DNA of 64,000 bases from Hydrogenophaga sp. RAC07 (GCF_001713375.1 NZ_CP016449.1:3472001-3536000); one strand, 5' to 3'; shown: positions 43,459 to 52,541, numbered from the stretch's first letter. Numbers and translations: made by a program. Notes: generated by a model from the sequence alone, not told the origin.

Positions 43459-44256
43459 TCAAGCTTTGGCAGTGTTCTTCGATTCAAGCCGCTGTCCAAG
43501 AGCTTGTGAAAGGGCGGTCGCCTCAACCGTCAACATGGCCGCAAAAGTCTGGACGCGCTGACCATCTACGCGAACTCCTGGTCCAAATACAGCCAGAGAG
43601 CCCGCGACTTTGCCATCGCCCATGAAGAAGGGCACGGCAACGGCGACTGCTCCTTTGATCAGTTCGTCGCGACTGATTTCATACCCTTGCTCCCGAATCC
43701 TTTTCAGACGATCGAGGTACTCCAATACATCTGTTGGCTTTGCGTTGTCGCGATTGATGTAGGTTTCTGGTGAGGGGACATGAGCAAGGATCACGCGACC
43801 GCTGGCGCCCAACGTAACGTCCTCGCGGTACCCCACGCCGCGTTTGAAGCTCAAGGGTTGTCCGCTGGCGAGTTCGGCAACACAGATTCGACTGTTGCCC
43901 TGATGGACCAGAAGAGAGACGGTCTCTCCTGTCTGATCCCAGAGTCTGCGCATCATCGGCTGGGCAATCGTTGCGATGTCCAGACTGGCGCTCCAAACGT
44001 GAGCCAAGTGAGCCACTGATGGGCCGAGTTCGAACCTCTGCGGATCTCCAGATGACACGATGAATCCGCTGTTCTCCAGCGTGTGCAGGAGTCGGTAGAG
44101 CGTGGGGCGGCTGAGACCCACGCGTTTGGTGAGTTCCCCGGCAGTGAGTCGATGGTCGTCTGCGGTAAAGGCCATCAAGATCTGTAGTGCCCTGTCCACT
44201 GCTCGGACACCTTCACCCGGTTTTTCTGGTGGTTCCACTTCCGTTCGCCCGTTCAT
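43459..44256 (-). CDS. IclR-family transcriptional regulator
   Basis: A 265-residue regulator. The N-terminal winged helix is VRAVDRALQILMAFTADDH, then LTAGELTKRVGLSRPTLYRL. The C-terminal effector domain (about 95-255) holds GETVSLLVHQGNSRICVAEL, a VTLGASGRVILAHV segment and the final SLAVFGPGVRV. Such regulators control aromatic-acid catabolism, either as activators with the substrate or as repressors. It is transcribed divergently from the Rieske oxygenase, and tandem operator-like dyads lie at 44333-44367 between them. It has no link to the PYP pair, which ends 197 bp away on the other strand. Confidence 0.92.
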   Translation of the reverse strand: MNGRTEVEPPEKPGEGVRAVDRALQILMAFTADDHRLTAGELTKRVGLSRPTLYRLLHTLENSGFIVSSGDPQRFELGPSVAHLAHVWSASLDIATIAQPMMRRLWDQTGETVSLLVHQGNSRICVAELASGQPLSFKRGVGYREDVTLGASGRVILAHVPSPETYINRDNAKPTDVLEYLDRLKRIREQGYEISRDELIKGAVAVAVPFFMGDGKVAGSLAVFGPGVRVDGQRVQTFAAMLTVEATALSQALGQRLESKNTAKA

Positions 44257-44332
44257 TGCTGTTGGGGGATGTTACGCGTCCGCCTGTCCGCCTGTCGGAC
44301 TGATCTCTCACCTCTTGACGCAGATCAATGAT

Positions 44333-44367
44333 GTCCATACCATGGACTACATGTCCACCAGATGGAC
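44333..44367 (+). promoter_or_regulatory. Tandem IclR-type operator dyads
   Basis: Two 15-bp dyads, gtccataccatggac (44333-44347) and gtccaccagatggac (44353-44367), start 20 bp apart, about two helical turns. They lie 76 bp from the IclR start and 34 bp before the preferred GTG start of the oxygenase. The spacing suggests cooperative binding of two regulator dimers on one face. Confidence 0.65.
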
Positions 44368-44400
44368 ATAAGCAAACATCGAGAGACTTTGGAGATTCAC

Positions 44401-45675
44401 GTGAACAAAGAAATGTCGGAAACACTTACCCGGGTCGGACCTGAGACCCGCATGGGCAATCTGTTGCGGCGGTACTGGGTCCCCGCGCTGATGTCGAGCG
44501 AGATTGCGGAGCCGGATGGCCCTCAGGTGCGAGTACAACTGTTGGGCGAAAAGTTGCTGGCTTTTCGAAACTCGGATGGCCAGGCAAGCCTGATCAGTGA
44601 GTTCTGTTCACATCGCGGGGTGTCGCTCTTCTTCGGACGCAATGAGGAAAATGGCATTCGCTGCGCGTACCACGGTCTCAAGTTCAATAGCGCAGGCCAA
44701 TGTGTGGATGTTCCCTCTGCGCCGCAAGCTTGTGCGCGCATGCATATCAAGGGGTACCCCTGCATCGAGCGCGGCGGAATCGTCTGGACCTACATGGGCC
44801 CTGCCGATCAGCAGCCAGAACTGCCTGAACTGGAGTGGTGCACTCTTCCAGCCGAACACGTATATGTATCGAAACGGGTGCAGTACTCAAGCTACCTGCA
44901 GGCCATGGAGGGTGGGATCGATACCGCCCACGTCTCATACGTTCACCGCTACGAGGTTGACTCGGACCCGATGCACAAGGGCGTCAAGGCGCTCGACTAC
45001 ATCAAAGCCGATGGCAATGTGGTGTTCGAGATCGAGAAGACACCTTTTGGGTTGAGCTTGTTTGGCCGCCGCAATGGAGAACCTGACTCCTACTATTGGC
45101 GCGTCACCCAATGGTTGTTCCCTTGGTTCACGCTGATTGCACCATTTGGTGACCACGCCTTGGGCGGGCACATCTGGGTGCCGATCGACGATCACAGCTG
45201 CTGGGCCTGGAGCATCAACTGGCAACCAAATCGACCGTTGAGCCAGGAAGAGCTGGATGCAATGAAGGCCGGCATGGGTATCCACGTCGAATACGAAGCC
45301 CCTGGCAGTTTCGTCCCTGCGGCCAATCGGGAGAACGGGTACCAGATGGACCGTCTGGCCCAAAAAGAGCACCGAGCCTACAGCGGAGTTTTTGGCTTCT
45401 CTGCACAGGACTACTCTCTGCAAGAAAGCATGGGCTCTATTCAGAACCACGACGCTGAACGGCTACTGCCCACTGACAAGGCCATCGTAATGGCGCGTCG
45501 CATGTTGCACGAGGCCGCCTTGGGACTGGAAGAGGGGCTCATGCCGCCAGCGCTGGATTCGAGTCAACAACGAGTGCGTCCGGCAGGTGTGCTTCTGCCC
45601 AAAGAGCAGAGCCCAGTTGAGTGGGCCAGGGAGCACCTCGCCGACAGTACAGAGAAGCCTGTCTTCAGCCTCTGA
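44401..45675 (+). CDS. Rieske non-haem iron ring-hydroxylating oxygenase, large subunit
   Basis: A 424-residue oxygenase of the phthalate 4,5-dioxygenase/vanillate type. I prefer the GTG at 44401 because ggaga stands 5 bases before it; the upstream ATG at 44362 lies within the second operator dyad. The Rieske cluster is C69-x-H71 ... C88-x2-H91 (FCSHRG, CAYHGLKF). The mononuclear iron site is D174-x2-H177-x4-H182 (GGIDTAHVSYVHR). It hydroxylates an aromatic carboxylate using electrons from the reductase at 47523. Neighbours in order are a Bug binding protein, an SDR and the reductase. The order oxygenase-binding protein-dehydrogenase-reductase with an IclR regulator recalls the isophthalate (iphACBDR) layout, but the substrate is unproven. 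Confidence 0.9.
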   Translation: MNKEMSETLTRVGPETRMGNLLRRYWVPALMSSEIAEPDGPQVRVQLLGEKLLAFRNSDGQASLISEFCSHRGVSLFFGRNEENGIRCAYHGLKFNSAGQCVDVPSAPQACARMHIKGYPCIERGGIVWTYMGPADQQPELPELEWCTLPAEHVYVSKRVQYSSYLQAMEGGIDTAHVSYVHRYEVDSDPMHKGVKALDYIKADGNVVFEIEKTPFGLSLFGRRNGEPDSYYWRVTQWLFPWFTLIAPFGDHALGGHIWVPIDDHSCWAWSINWQPNRPLSQEELDAMKAGMGIHVEYEAPGSFVPAANRENGYQMDRLAQKEHRAYSGVFGFSAQDYSLQESMGSIQNHDAERLLPTDKAIVMARRMLHEAALGLEEGLMPPALDSSQQRVRPAGVLLPKEQSPVEWAREHLADSTEKPVFSL

Positions 45676-45711
45676 AATCGTTCACTTTTCCACCACAAAG
45701 AAGGAGACAAC

Positions 45712-46692
45712 ATGAAAGCATCCAGGTCAATCATCGCCACCGCCGTACTGACGGCGTTTACGGCATCCACCGCATGGTCACAAGCCACTTCCGACTGGCG
45801 CCCCACCAAGACTGTTCGGATCGTGGTTCCGATCGTGGGAAGCACGAACGACGTGCTGGCTCGCCTCTTGGCGCCCAAGCTTCAGGAGGCGCTCGGGCAG
45901 CCCTTTGTGGTCGAGAACAAAGGCGGGGCTGGCGGGAACATCGGTGCGCTGGACGTGGTGAAGTCCGCGCCTGATGGACACACGCTCTTGGTGGGGTACA
46001 ACGGACCGCTGGCGATCAATGTGACCCTGTTCGACAACATGCCATATGACCCCGTAAAGGACTTGGCACCCATCACCCTTGCAGTGAAGGCACCCCAATA
46101 CCTGGTGGTGAATCCCGCCACAGGGATCACCAGTGTTCAGGACTTCATCGCCAAGGCCAAGGCCAATCCAACCAAGTATTCCTATGGGTCGGTGTCACTG
46201 GGCAGTGCATCGCATCTGACTATGGAAATGATGAAGTCGGAAGCGGGCTTCCGGATGACCCACATCCCCTACCGCGGTGCAGGGCCGGCCGTTGCTGACC
46301 TCCTTGCTGGGAACGTTCAAGCAGGCTTCTTTGTACCGGGCAACGTGCAAGGGTTCGTCAAGGAGGGGAAGTTGAAGCTGCTGGCTACCTCGGGTACCAA
46401 GCGCTTCGACAGTACCCCGGACATTCCCACGCTCAATGAATCGGGATTGAAGGACTTCGAGGCGACATCCTGGATCGGATTTCTTGCCCCGGCAGGCACG
46501 CCGCCCAACATCATTGCCCGATACAACCAAGAGATGGTGAGAATCATCAACTCTCCGGAAATCAAAGCTCGCCTGAAAGACATGGAGTTTGAAATCGTCG
46601 CAAGCTCACCGCAGGAATTCAGCAACTGGATTTCCACGGAAATCGTGCGCTGGGGCAAGGTCATCAAGGACACCGGCGCCAAGGTGAACTGA
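45712..46692 (+). CDS. Bug/TctC-family periplasmic binding protein
   Basis: A 326-residue solute-binding protein with a signal peptide ending TAWSQA. The TctC pattern is clear: TKTVRIVVPIVGSTNDVLAR, AGGNIGALDVVKSAPDGHTL, and GSASHLTMEMMKSEAGFRMT with IPYRGAGPAVADLLAGNVQA. The ribosome site aaggaga precedes the ATG. These proteins bind small carboxylates, mostly aromatic or dicarboxylic acids. Here, inside the oxygenase cluster, it probably delivers the aromatic substrate to a tripartite or other transporter encoded elsewhere, since no TctA/TctB is in the window. Confidence 0.92.
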   Translation: MKASRSIIATAVLTAFTASTAWSQATSDWRPTKTVRIVVPIVGSTNDVLARLLAPKLQEALGQPFVVENKGGAGGNIGALDVVKSAPDGHTLLVGYNGPLAINVTLFDNMPYDPVKDLAPITLAVKAPQYLVVNPATGITSVQDFIAKAKANPTKYSYGSVSLGSASHLTMEMMKSEAGFRMTHIPYRGAGPAVADLLAGNVQAGFFVPGNVQGFVKEGKLKLLATSGTKRFDSTPDIPTLNESGLKDFEATSWIGFLAPAGTPPNIIARYNQEMVRIINSPEIKARLKDMEFEIVASSPQEFSNWISTEIVRWGKVIKDTGAKVN

Positions 46693-46695
46693 GTG

Positions 46696-47478
46696 ATGAG
46701 CAACAGTTACCGCTTGGCGAACAAGGTCGCGCTGATTACCGGTGCGGGCGCCGGCATCGGCGCTGCAGTGTCAACCTTGTTCGCTCGCGAAGGCGCTGCC
46801 ATCCTGATGGTGGATGCCGATGCGCAGGCACTCGAGCGAACGAAGGCCGCCATTCTGAATGCTCAGCCTGATGCGAGGGTGTTCGGCATGCTCGCTGATG
46901 TGACCAATGAGGAGGCGGCGATGGCCAGCGCCAGGCACTGTGTTGACGCGTGGGGTTCGCTGGATGTTCTCGTCAACAACGCAGCGATGCGCAACTATTC
47001 GGCAGCGGGCGATGCGACACCGGGTGAATGGCAGGCGATGGTGGGCGTCAACCTGGTTGGAATGTCCAATTACTGCAAAGCTGCTCTCCCGGCGTTGCGT
47101 GCATCGGGTGCGGGGAGCATCGTCAATGTGTCGTCTTGTTATGCGGTCACAGGACGCCGTGGAATGGGTCTCTACGATGCCACCAAAGCCGCCCAGCTTG
47201 CGTACACACGCACGCTCGCCTTTGAAGAGGCGCCACATTCGGTAAGAGCGAACGCAGTCTGTCCAGGATCCACGCTGACCGACTTTCACGTGGGTCGCGC
47301 TCAGGGTGCGGGAAAGAACGTGGAGCAACTCAAGTCTGAACGCAAGGACACGTCCTTGATTGGGCGGTGGGCAGACCCCATCGAAATTGCACGGCCCATC
47401 CTCTGGCTGGCTTCCAGTGAAGCCTCCTTCATCACCGGCACAACGCTGATGGTGGACGGCGGGCTGCACATCATGTAA
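46696..47478 (+). CDS. Short-chain dehydrogenase/reductase in the oxygenase cluster
   Basis: A 260-residue NAD(P)-dependent oxidoreductase from the ATG at 46696, preceded by the stop of the binding protein and a GTG three bases earlier. TGAGAGIGA (cofactor), NNAA, catalytic Ser in NVSSCYAV and Tyr-x3-Lys in GLYDATKAAQ are present. The end ITGTTLMVDGGL is classical. It may oxidise the cis-dihydrodiol made by the oxygenase, as dihydrodiol dehydrogenases of this fold do, but other alcohol substrates are possible. It is translationally close to the neighbouring genes. Confidence 0.9.
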   Translation: MSNSYRLANKVALITGAGAGIGAAVSTLFAREGAAILMVDADAQALERTKAAILNAQPDARVFGMLADVTNEEAAMASARHCVDAWGSLDVLVNNAAMRNYSAAGDATPGEWQAMVGVNLVGMSNYCKAALPALRASGAGSIVNVSSCYAVTGRRGMGLYDATKAAQLAYTRTLAFEEAPHSVRANAVCPGSTLTDFHVGRAQGAGKNVEQLKSERKDTSLIGRWADPIEIARPILWLASSEASFITGTTLMVDGGLHIM

Positions 47479-47522
47479 TCCCCGCTATCGCTCATCAGCG
47501 TCCGGGTTGAATTCGTCTTTTC

Positions 47523-48485
47523 ATGTCTACATCCACGCTTTCTGCACGAGTTCACACCCTGCGCTATGAGGCACCGGACACCATCAGCGTTGAACTGAAG
47601 CCAGCGGAAGAGGGCGTGCGGTTTCCGTCGCATGAGCCTGGCTCACACATTGATCTCCACTTGGGCAACGGTCTCGTCCGGAACTATTCCGTGCTCAACC
47701 CATGCTCAGATTCGGGCCGCTATGTTGTGGGCGTATTGAAGGATCGCAAAAGCCGCGGTGGTTCCAAGTTTGTGCATGAGAACCTCCGTGTTGGCCAAAT
47801 GCTCAAGATCTCAGAGCCACGCAACAATTTTGCTCTGGACGAAGCCGCGCTGCATTCGGTGTTTCTGGCAGGAGGAATTGGCATCACCCCCATGCTTTGC
47901 ATGTTGGACCGACTGCTCGAATTGGGGCGAACAGCGGACTTGATCTATTGCTCAAGGTCGCGACAGGACACAGCATTCCTGCAGAAACTGGAGACCATGA
48001 CCGCGCGTGGGTTGAACATCACCTACCACTTCGATAACGAAGAAGGCAGACCACCCGATCTGAAGACGCTGCTTTCAGCACATTCACCTGCAGCGCACTT
48101 CTACGCTTGTGGTCCAGCGCCCATGCTTGATGCATTCCAAAGGGAGTGTTCAAACTTGAACTTGCACCAAGTGCATCTCGAAAGATTCACTGCGCCTCAA
48201 GCTCCGCAGCCGGCTGCGTCCGATTTCACGGTGGAGTTGCGGCGCAGTGCGAAAGTCATCCAAGTCAGCGCCGGACAGTCGATCTTGGATGCCATGTTGG
48301 ACAACGGTTTGTTGCCCGACCACAGTTGTCGCGAAGGACTTTGTGGTGCATGCGAGACCAAAGTTTTGGACGGTCAGGTAGACCACCGGGACAGCATCCT
48401 CACCGCCGAAGAGCGTAGGGCAAATAAGTCGATGATGATCTGTGTATCGCGGTGCAGCTCTCAGTGCCTTGTTCTGGATGCGTAA
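47523..48485 (+). CDS. Oxygenase reductase, FMN/[2Fe-2S] (phthalate dioxygenase reductase type)
   Basis: A 320-residue reductase. FMN-binding region: HEPGSHIDLHLGNGLVRNYS. NADH-binding domain: FLAGGIGITPMLCMLDRLLE and FYACGPAPMLDAF. The C-terminal plant-type ferredoxin has C-x4-C-x2-C in HSCREGLCGACETKVL and the last Cys in MMICVSRC. This order is typical of VanB/OphA1-like reductases, which transfer electrons from NADH to the Rieske centre. It is the last gene of the cluster. Pairing with the oxygenase at 44401 is inferred from context. Confidence 0.92.
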   Translation: MSTSTLSARVHTLRYEAPDTISVELKPAEEGVRFPSHEPGSHIDLHLGNGLVRNYSVLNPCSDSGRYVVGVLKDRKSRGGSKFVHENLRVGQMLKISEPRNNFALDEAALHSVFLAGGIGITPMLCMLDRLLELGRTADLIYCSRSRQDTAFLQKLETMTARGLNITYHFDNEEGRPPDLKTLLSAHSPAAHFYACGPAPMLDAFQRECSNLNLHQVHLERFTAPQAPQPAASDFTVELRRSAKVIQVSAGQSILDAMLDNGLLPDHSCREGLCGACETKVLDGQVDHRDSILTAEERRANKSMMICVSRCSSQCLVLDA

Positions 48486-48824
48486 CTTCTAATAGAGCGT
48501 CGGTTGCCTTGAATGATGGCCGAACGGTGTCTCCCGGCCCGTCGGTGCGCTTCAGGTTGGCAGTTCCAAGCCACCGTGAACTCAACCTGCCTTTTGTATG
48601 CTGGCTTCGGCCAAAGCTTTTGGAGTACCCGGTTTCGGAGGTGCAGCGGTCGTTCGTGCCCCAGTTGCTGAACGCCCTGTCTAGCCGCTAAGAGTAATCA
48701 GGTATGAGACTTCGAGTGACTCAGTTCAGTCTGAAGCAGACGAAAGCTCCCCGACGACAGCGAGACAGTTCTGGAGGTTTCGCCGAATTCCTAAATGCTG
48801 GCGTTGGGTGTACCTTCTCGCTTT
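48486..48824. other. Region without a recognised gene
   Basis: No convincing reading frame or terminator with a T-run. A 15-base stretch at about 48718 recurs in complement near 62607, but this is near the level expected by chance. Confidence 0.4.
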
Positions 48825-49121
48825 ATGGACCTCAACGAAGTCGACCCACGCGAACTACAGCGAGCAGTCAGGTTTGCGCTTGACCTCGTGGCGGCACACC
48901 GCATCGCCAAGGGGTTGGTAATCGATCAGGAACGCGTGACCGCATTGCGCGAGTCTCTCGAAGAACGACTTGTCGCGGCGTTTAGCGAGATCGACATCGG
49001 CGCCATGCCTTCGTCATGGTCGTGGCAGAAAGCAGCGGAAACACTTTCTATCGAAATCGCGCTCCAACTCATCCGCGAGCAAAAACACGAACCTCCCGAT
49101 CGATCTTTTCAGCGTAAGTGA
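48825..49121 (+). CDS. Small hypothetical protein
   Basis: A 98-residue protein if it starts at the ATG at 48825 (MDLNEVDPRELQRAVRFALD); an ATG at 48795 would add ten. It is helical and charged, with no signal peptide or membrane segment. Segments HRIAKGLVIDQERVTALRES and SSWSWQKAAETLSIEIALQL look like ordinary protein. I recognise no family. It stands alone between the oxygenase cluster and the NemA gene. Coding is supported only by composition. Confidence 0.45.
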   Translation: MDLNEVDPRELQRAVRFALDLVAAHRIAKGLVIDQERVTALRESLEERLVAAFSEIDIGAMPSSWSWQKAAETLSIEIALQLIREQKHEPPDRSFQRK

Positions 49122-49368
49122 GGTACCGCTCCTACAGCGCCCTCACGTCCTGACCACCGGCATGTCCTCCCACCGCCTCGTGTACGAGGGTGTGCGCAAC
49201 TCCTGCCTCATGTTCCAGTTGCGAGGTGAAGCGCCGATGACTGGCGCTTGTCAGCCGCGCAACGTACGGCAGCGTGGAGGCTGAAACCGTCGATATCGGC
49301 GCACGGCGAATGTTTGAAAGTCGCCTGGCTGGGCATCTCGCACTCCGCATAGCCGTGCAATCGTTGGC

Positions 49369-49383
49369 TAGACGACTGGTCTA
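49369..49383 (+). promoter_or_regulatory. NemR-type palindromic operator
   Basis: tagacgactggtcta is a perfect 5-bp dyad (tagac/gtcta) with a 5-bp centre, 36 bp before the NemA-like start. It closely resembles the tagacc-n4-ggtcta operator known for NemR-type TetR repressors. Confidence 0.75.
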
Positions 49384-49419
49384 ATACAATCCTCGTTTTG
49401 TCCCTCACTGCATCAGTTC

Positions 49420-50514
49420 ATGAACCAAACCACTTCGACCCCGGCCCCCAGCGCCCTGTTCTCTCCCTCCGTCCTCGGTAGCGTCTCGTTGAGCAACCGC
49501 ATCGTGATGGCGCCGCTGACGCGCAGCCGCGCTGCTGCGGGCAATGTTCCTCACGCCTTGAATGCGCGCTACTACGCGCAGCGCGCCAGTGCCGGCCTGA
49601 TCATTTCCGAGGCCACGCAGATCACGCCGCAAGGCCAGGGGTATCCCAAGACACCGGGCATCCACAGCCCTGAACAGGTGGCTGGCTGGCAGGGCGTGAC
49701 GCAGGCCGTGCATGCCCACGGTGGCAAGATCTTCCTGCAGCTGTGGCACGTCGGGCGCGTCTCCCACCCGCTGACACAGGCCGACGGCGGCCTCCCAGTG
49801 GCGCCCTCGGCTATCCGTCCGGCCGGCGAGATCTACACCGAACAGGGCATGAAGCCCTTCGAGACGCCGCGCGCCCTCGAGACCGAAGAGATCCCGGCGC
49901 TGATTGAAGACTTCCGCCGTGCCGCCGTCCAGGCCAAAGAGGCTGGTTTCGACGGGGTCGAGATCCATGCCGCCAACGGCTACCTGATCGACCAGTTCCT
50001 GCGTGACGGCACGAACCATCGCACGGACGGCTACGGCGGCTCGGTGGCCAACCGAGCCCGCCTGCTGCGCGAGGTCACGGAGGCGGTGCTGACAGTGTGG
50101 GAAGCGGGTCGCGTCGGCGTCCGTCTGTCGCCGGTGAACGCGTTCAATGACATCGCCGACTCAACGCCGCAAGCGACGTTCGAAGCCGTCACCGAACAGC
50201 TCAACGCCTATGGATTGGCCTACCTTCACGTGGTGGAAGACGTCAGTAGCGGCTTCGACTTCCAGAAGCTGCGGCAGATCTTCAACGGCGCCTACATGGC
50301 CAATGGCGACTACGACCGCGCCCGGGCGACGGCGGCGATCGCGCAAGAGCAGGCCGACTTCGTTGCTTTCGGCAAGCTGTTCATCGCCAATCCGGACCTG
50401 CCCGAGCGGCTGCGTCGTGACGGCCCGTACAACACGCCCAGGCCCGAATCCTTTTACGCCGGTGGCCCCGAAGGCTACGACGACTACCCAGCACTCGAAA
50501 CGGCCGTCGCCTGA
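49420..50514 (+). CDS. nemA: Old yellow enzyme, N-ethylmaleimide reductase-like
   Basis: A 364-residue FMN-dependent ene-reductase (TIM barrel). Motifs: LSNRIVMAPLTRSRAAAGN, LIISEATQITPQGQGYP, LQLWHVGRVSHPL, and the substrate-carboxyl His/Asn pair in GVEIHAANGYLIDQFL with DGTNHRTDGYGGS. FMN-phosphate-binding region: FGKLFIANPDLPERL. It reduces activated C=C bonds such as maleimides and quinones, and may detoxify electrophiles. It is preceded by a palindromic operator and followed 26 bp later by a TetR gene, so it is likely a self-regulated electrophile response unit. Confidence 0.92.
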   Translation: MNQTTSTPAPSALFSPSVLGSVSLSNRIVMAPLTRSRAAAGNVPHALNARYYAQRASAGLIISEATQITPQGQGYPKTPGIHSPEQVAGWQGVTQAVHAHGGKIFLQLWHVGRVSHPLTQADGGLPVAPSAIRPAGEIYTEQGMKPFETPRALETEEIPALIEDFRRAAVQAKEAGFDGVEIHAANGYLIDQFLRDGTNHRTDGYGGSVANRARLLREVTEAVLTVWEAGRVGVRLSPVNAFNDIADSTPQATFEAVTEQLNAYGLAYLHVVEDVSSGFDFQKLRQIFNGAYMANGDYDRARATAAIAQEQADFVAFGKLFIANPDLPERLRRDGPYNTPRPESFYAGGPEGYDDYPALETAVA

Positions 50515-50540
50515 CGCACCGCTCGCATACTCCTGCGGCC

Positions 50541-51146
50541 ATGAACGCAAATCCGGTCGTCGATACGCGCCAGCAGATACTGGACACCGCGCGGGCGATC
50601 ATCGTCAGCAAGGGTTTCGCCGCGGTGGGCCTGAGCGAGATCTTGGCTGCGGCGGGGGTGCCCAAAGGCTCGTTCTATCACTGGTTCCGCTCCAAGGACC
50701 AATTCGGCGAGGCCTTGCTCGAGCGGCACTTCGAGGGGTACTTGGAGCAGACGGATGCCCTGCTGGCGGCGCCAGGGCAAAACGCTGCGGCGCGGCTGCT
50801 CGCTTTCTTCGGCCGGTGGCATGCGCTGCAATCGGGTGATGACCTGACCGAGCGCTGCCTGGTGGTCAAGCTGAGCGCCGAGGTCTGTGACTTGTCGGAG
50901 TCGATGCGAGCGACACTGGAACACGGCACGACCCAAGTGCTGGCCCGGCTGGAAGGCTGCCTGAGGCAAGGCATCTCAGACGGCGAGCTGACCCGCTGCC
51001 CCGACCCGGCCGAGGTGGCGGAACAGCTCTACCAGCAGTGGCTGGGCGCCACCTTGCTGGCCCGCGTGCAGCGCAGCTCCGGGCCGCTCGACCGAGCGCT
51101 GGCACAGACACGTCTCTGGTTAGCGCATCAGGTCGGGCCGGCCTGA
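50541..51146 (+). CDS. nemR: TetR/AcrR-family repressor, NemR-like
   Basis: A 201-residue repressor. The N-terminal helix-turn-helix is TRQQILDTARAIIVSKGFAA, then LSEILAAAGVPKGSFYHWFR. The C-terminal ligand domain has C-terminal helices TEVCDLSES-like and RCLVVKLSAEVCD, with two Cys that could sense electrophiles. It follows nemA in the same direction; the palindrome at 49369-49383 is probably its binding site. In enterobacteria nemR precedes nemA, so here the order is reversed. Confidence 0.85.
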   Translation: MNANPVVDTRQQILDTARAIIVSKGFAAVGLSEILAAAGVPKGSFYHWFRSKDQFGEALLERHFEGYLEQTDALLAAPGQNAAARLLAFFGRWHALQSGDDLTERCLVVKLSAEVCDLSESMRATLEHGTTQVLARLEGCLRQGISDGELTRCPDPAEVAEQLYQQWLGATLLARVQRSSGPLDRALAQTRLWLAHQVGPA

Positions 51147-51779
51147 TCGCAAACACCCTCACTGCTCGAAGCGCGTGACCGCCGAAGGGTAAGAAGTTCA
51201 TACACGCTCTTTCTCACAGCTGGCCTGAGCTGGCTGCTGTCCGGTGGAGTTGGCTACGACCTGCGCAGCCCTCATGGCGCAGGGGAAGCGATCGCGTCGT
51301 GTGCGTGGCCCAGGAGCGAGCCCTTATCGCTCGGTTTGCTTTAAACCCTTACAGAAGCGCTCTTTCCTGAATACTTGCTGCTGCACGAGTGCTGACGCCT
51401 ACATTTGGCAGTTGAGCGACCGCAGCTTTTGCGTATCAGGCCTTTGTTCTCAATGCCAGCTAAAGATTGAACTCGGACGTTCGTCTTCGGGGCACTGAAT
51501 CATTGCGACGCTGCTTTCCGGTCATTGCGGCAAGCCGCGCTCGAAAGGCCGCAGTTCCTTTGATACCGGCCATTCCACTTGGTTCGGTGGACTGGGAAGC
51601 CCGCGCAGCGCTTGCTCGCAGGTGTTGCACTTCAGACCTGATTGCGCCCCGCATCCATCCCGAGCGGCTTATGTGCGATCCGTCGCGCGCCTCTTTTCGA
51701 GGGAAAACCATGAGTGAAAAGTTCGTTGTGATTTGTATGATGACCATATCACCCGACATGAAGAATCTCATTTAGTGAC
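51147..51779. other. Region upstream of the acid-sugar operon
   Basis: A long frame on each strand (51460-51775) overlaps itself and shows no family resemblance. A weak dyad, tatgatgaccata (51736-51748), lies 32 bp before the GntR start and could be its operator. Nothing else was seen. Confidence 0.4.
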
Positions 51780-52541
51780 ATGAGCGACGCCCTGCTAGCG
51801 CCCGAACGCCTCACCGACAAACTGGCCAGCCTGCTACTGCAACGTATTGAATCTGGGGATCTGTCGCCAGACGAGCGACTGCCCACCGAGCAGCGACTTG
51901 CCGAGCAATTCGGGGTGTCGCGCACTGTTGTTCGAGAAGCCGTGAGTCGACTCAAGTCCATCGGCTTGCTCACTTCGCGCCAGGGCTCCGGCGTGTTCGT
52001 CGCGCCGCGCCACCAGGCGCGAGCCCTGGCCTTTGATCCGCTGGTGGTCACATCCATGGATAGCGTGCTGCAGGTGGTGGAGGTACGCCGCGGGTTGGAG
52101 GCCGACGTGGCCGCGTTGGCCGCGCAGCGCATGACCCCGGAGAAGGCGCGCACGATCGCCCAGGCGTTGGAACACTTGGAAGCCTGCCCGCCCCAGGGCG
52201 TCGAAGGCGTGGAGGCGGATTTGGCCTTTCACCGCAGCATAGCTCGCGCCACCGAAAACCCGCACTACGAACGCCTGCTGAGCTTCCTGGAGCAGTACCA
52301 GCGCGAAGCCATGTGCGTGACGCGCACCAACGAAGCGCTGGACAGCGGCTACATGGTTGAAGTGCGCGAAGAACACCGAGCCATCGCCGAAGCGGTGATG
52401 CGCGGCGATGTGCTCGCGGCACGTCAGGCCGCCATGCTGCACATGCACAACGCGGCGAGACGTCTGAACAACGCCGCACCTCCCATCCGCCGCGCCCTCG
52501 GGGCGCTGCTCGCTCCTTCCTCACCCGGGTCTTCCTCATGA
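51780..52541 (+). CDS. GntR-family regulator, FadR/FCD subfamily
   Basis: A 253-residue regulator. The winged helix at about 10-75 is KLASLLLQRIESGDLSPDE, then LAEQFGVSRTVVREAVSRL and the wing SRQGSGVFV. The FCD effector domain (about 95-235) has the metal-site pattern: Asp in ADLAFHRSIA (Asp-x3-His), plus EHRAIAEAVMRGD and HMHNAARRLNN. It probably responds to a sugar acid such as threonate or erythronate. It overlaps ltnD by 4 bp (ATGA) and is the first gene of the operon. Confidence 0.9.
   Translation: MSDALLAPERLTDKLASLLLQRIESGDLSPDERLPTEQRLAEQFGVSRTVVREAVSRLKSIGLLTSRQGSGVFVAPRHQARALAFDPLVVTSMDSVLQVVEVRRGLEADVAALAAQRMTPEKARTIAQALEHLEACPPQGVEGVEADLAFHRSIARATENPHYERLLSFLEQYQREAMCVTRTNEALDSGYMVEVREEHRAIAEAVMRGDVLAARQAAMLHMHNAARRLNNAAPPIRRALGALLAPSSPGSSS

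Noticed and set aside
51460..51775. Overlapping 100-codon frames on both strands before the GntR gene
   Set aside because: No recognisable domain and mutual overlap; probably non-coding upstream DNA.
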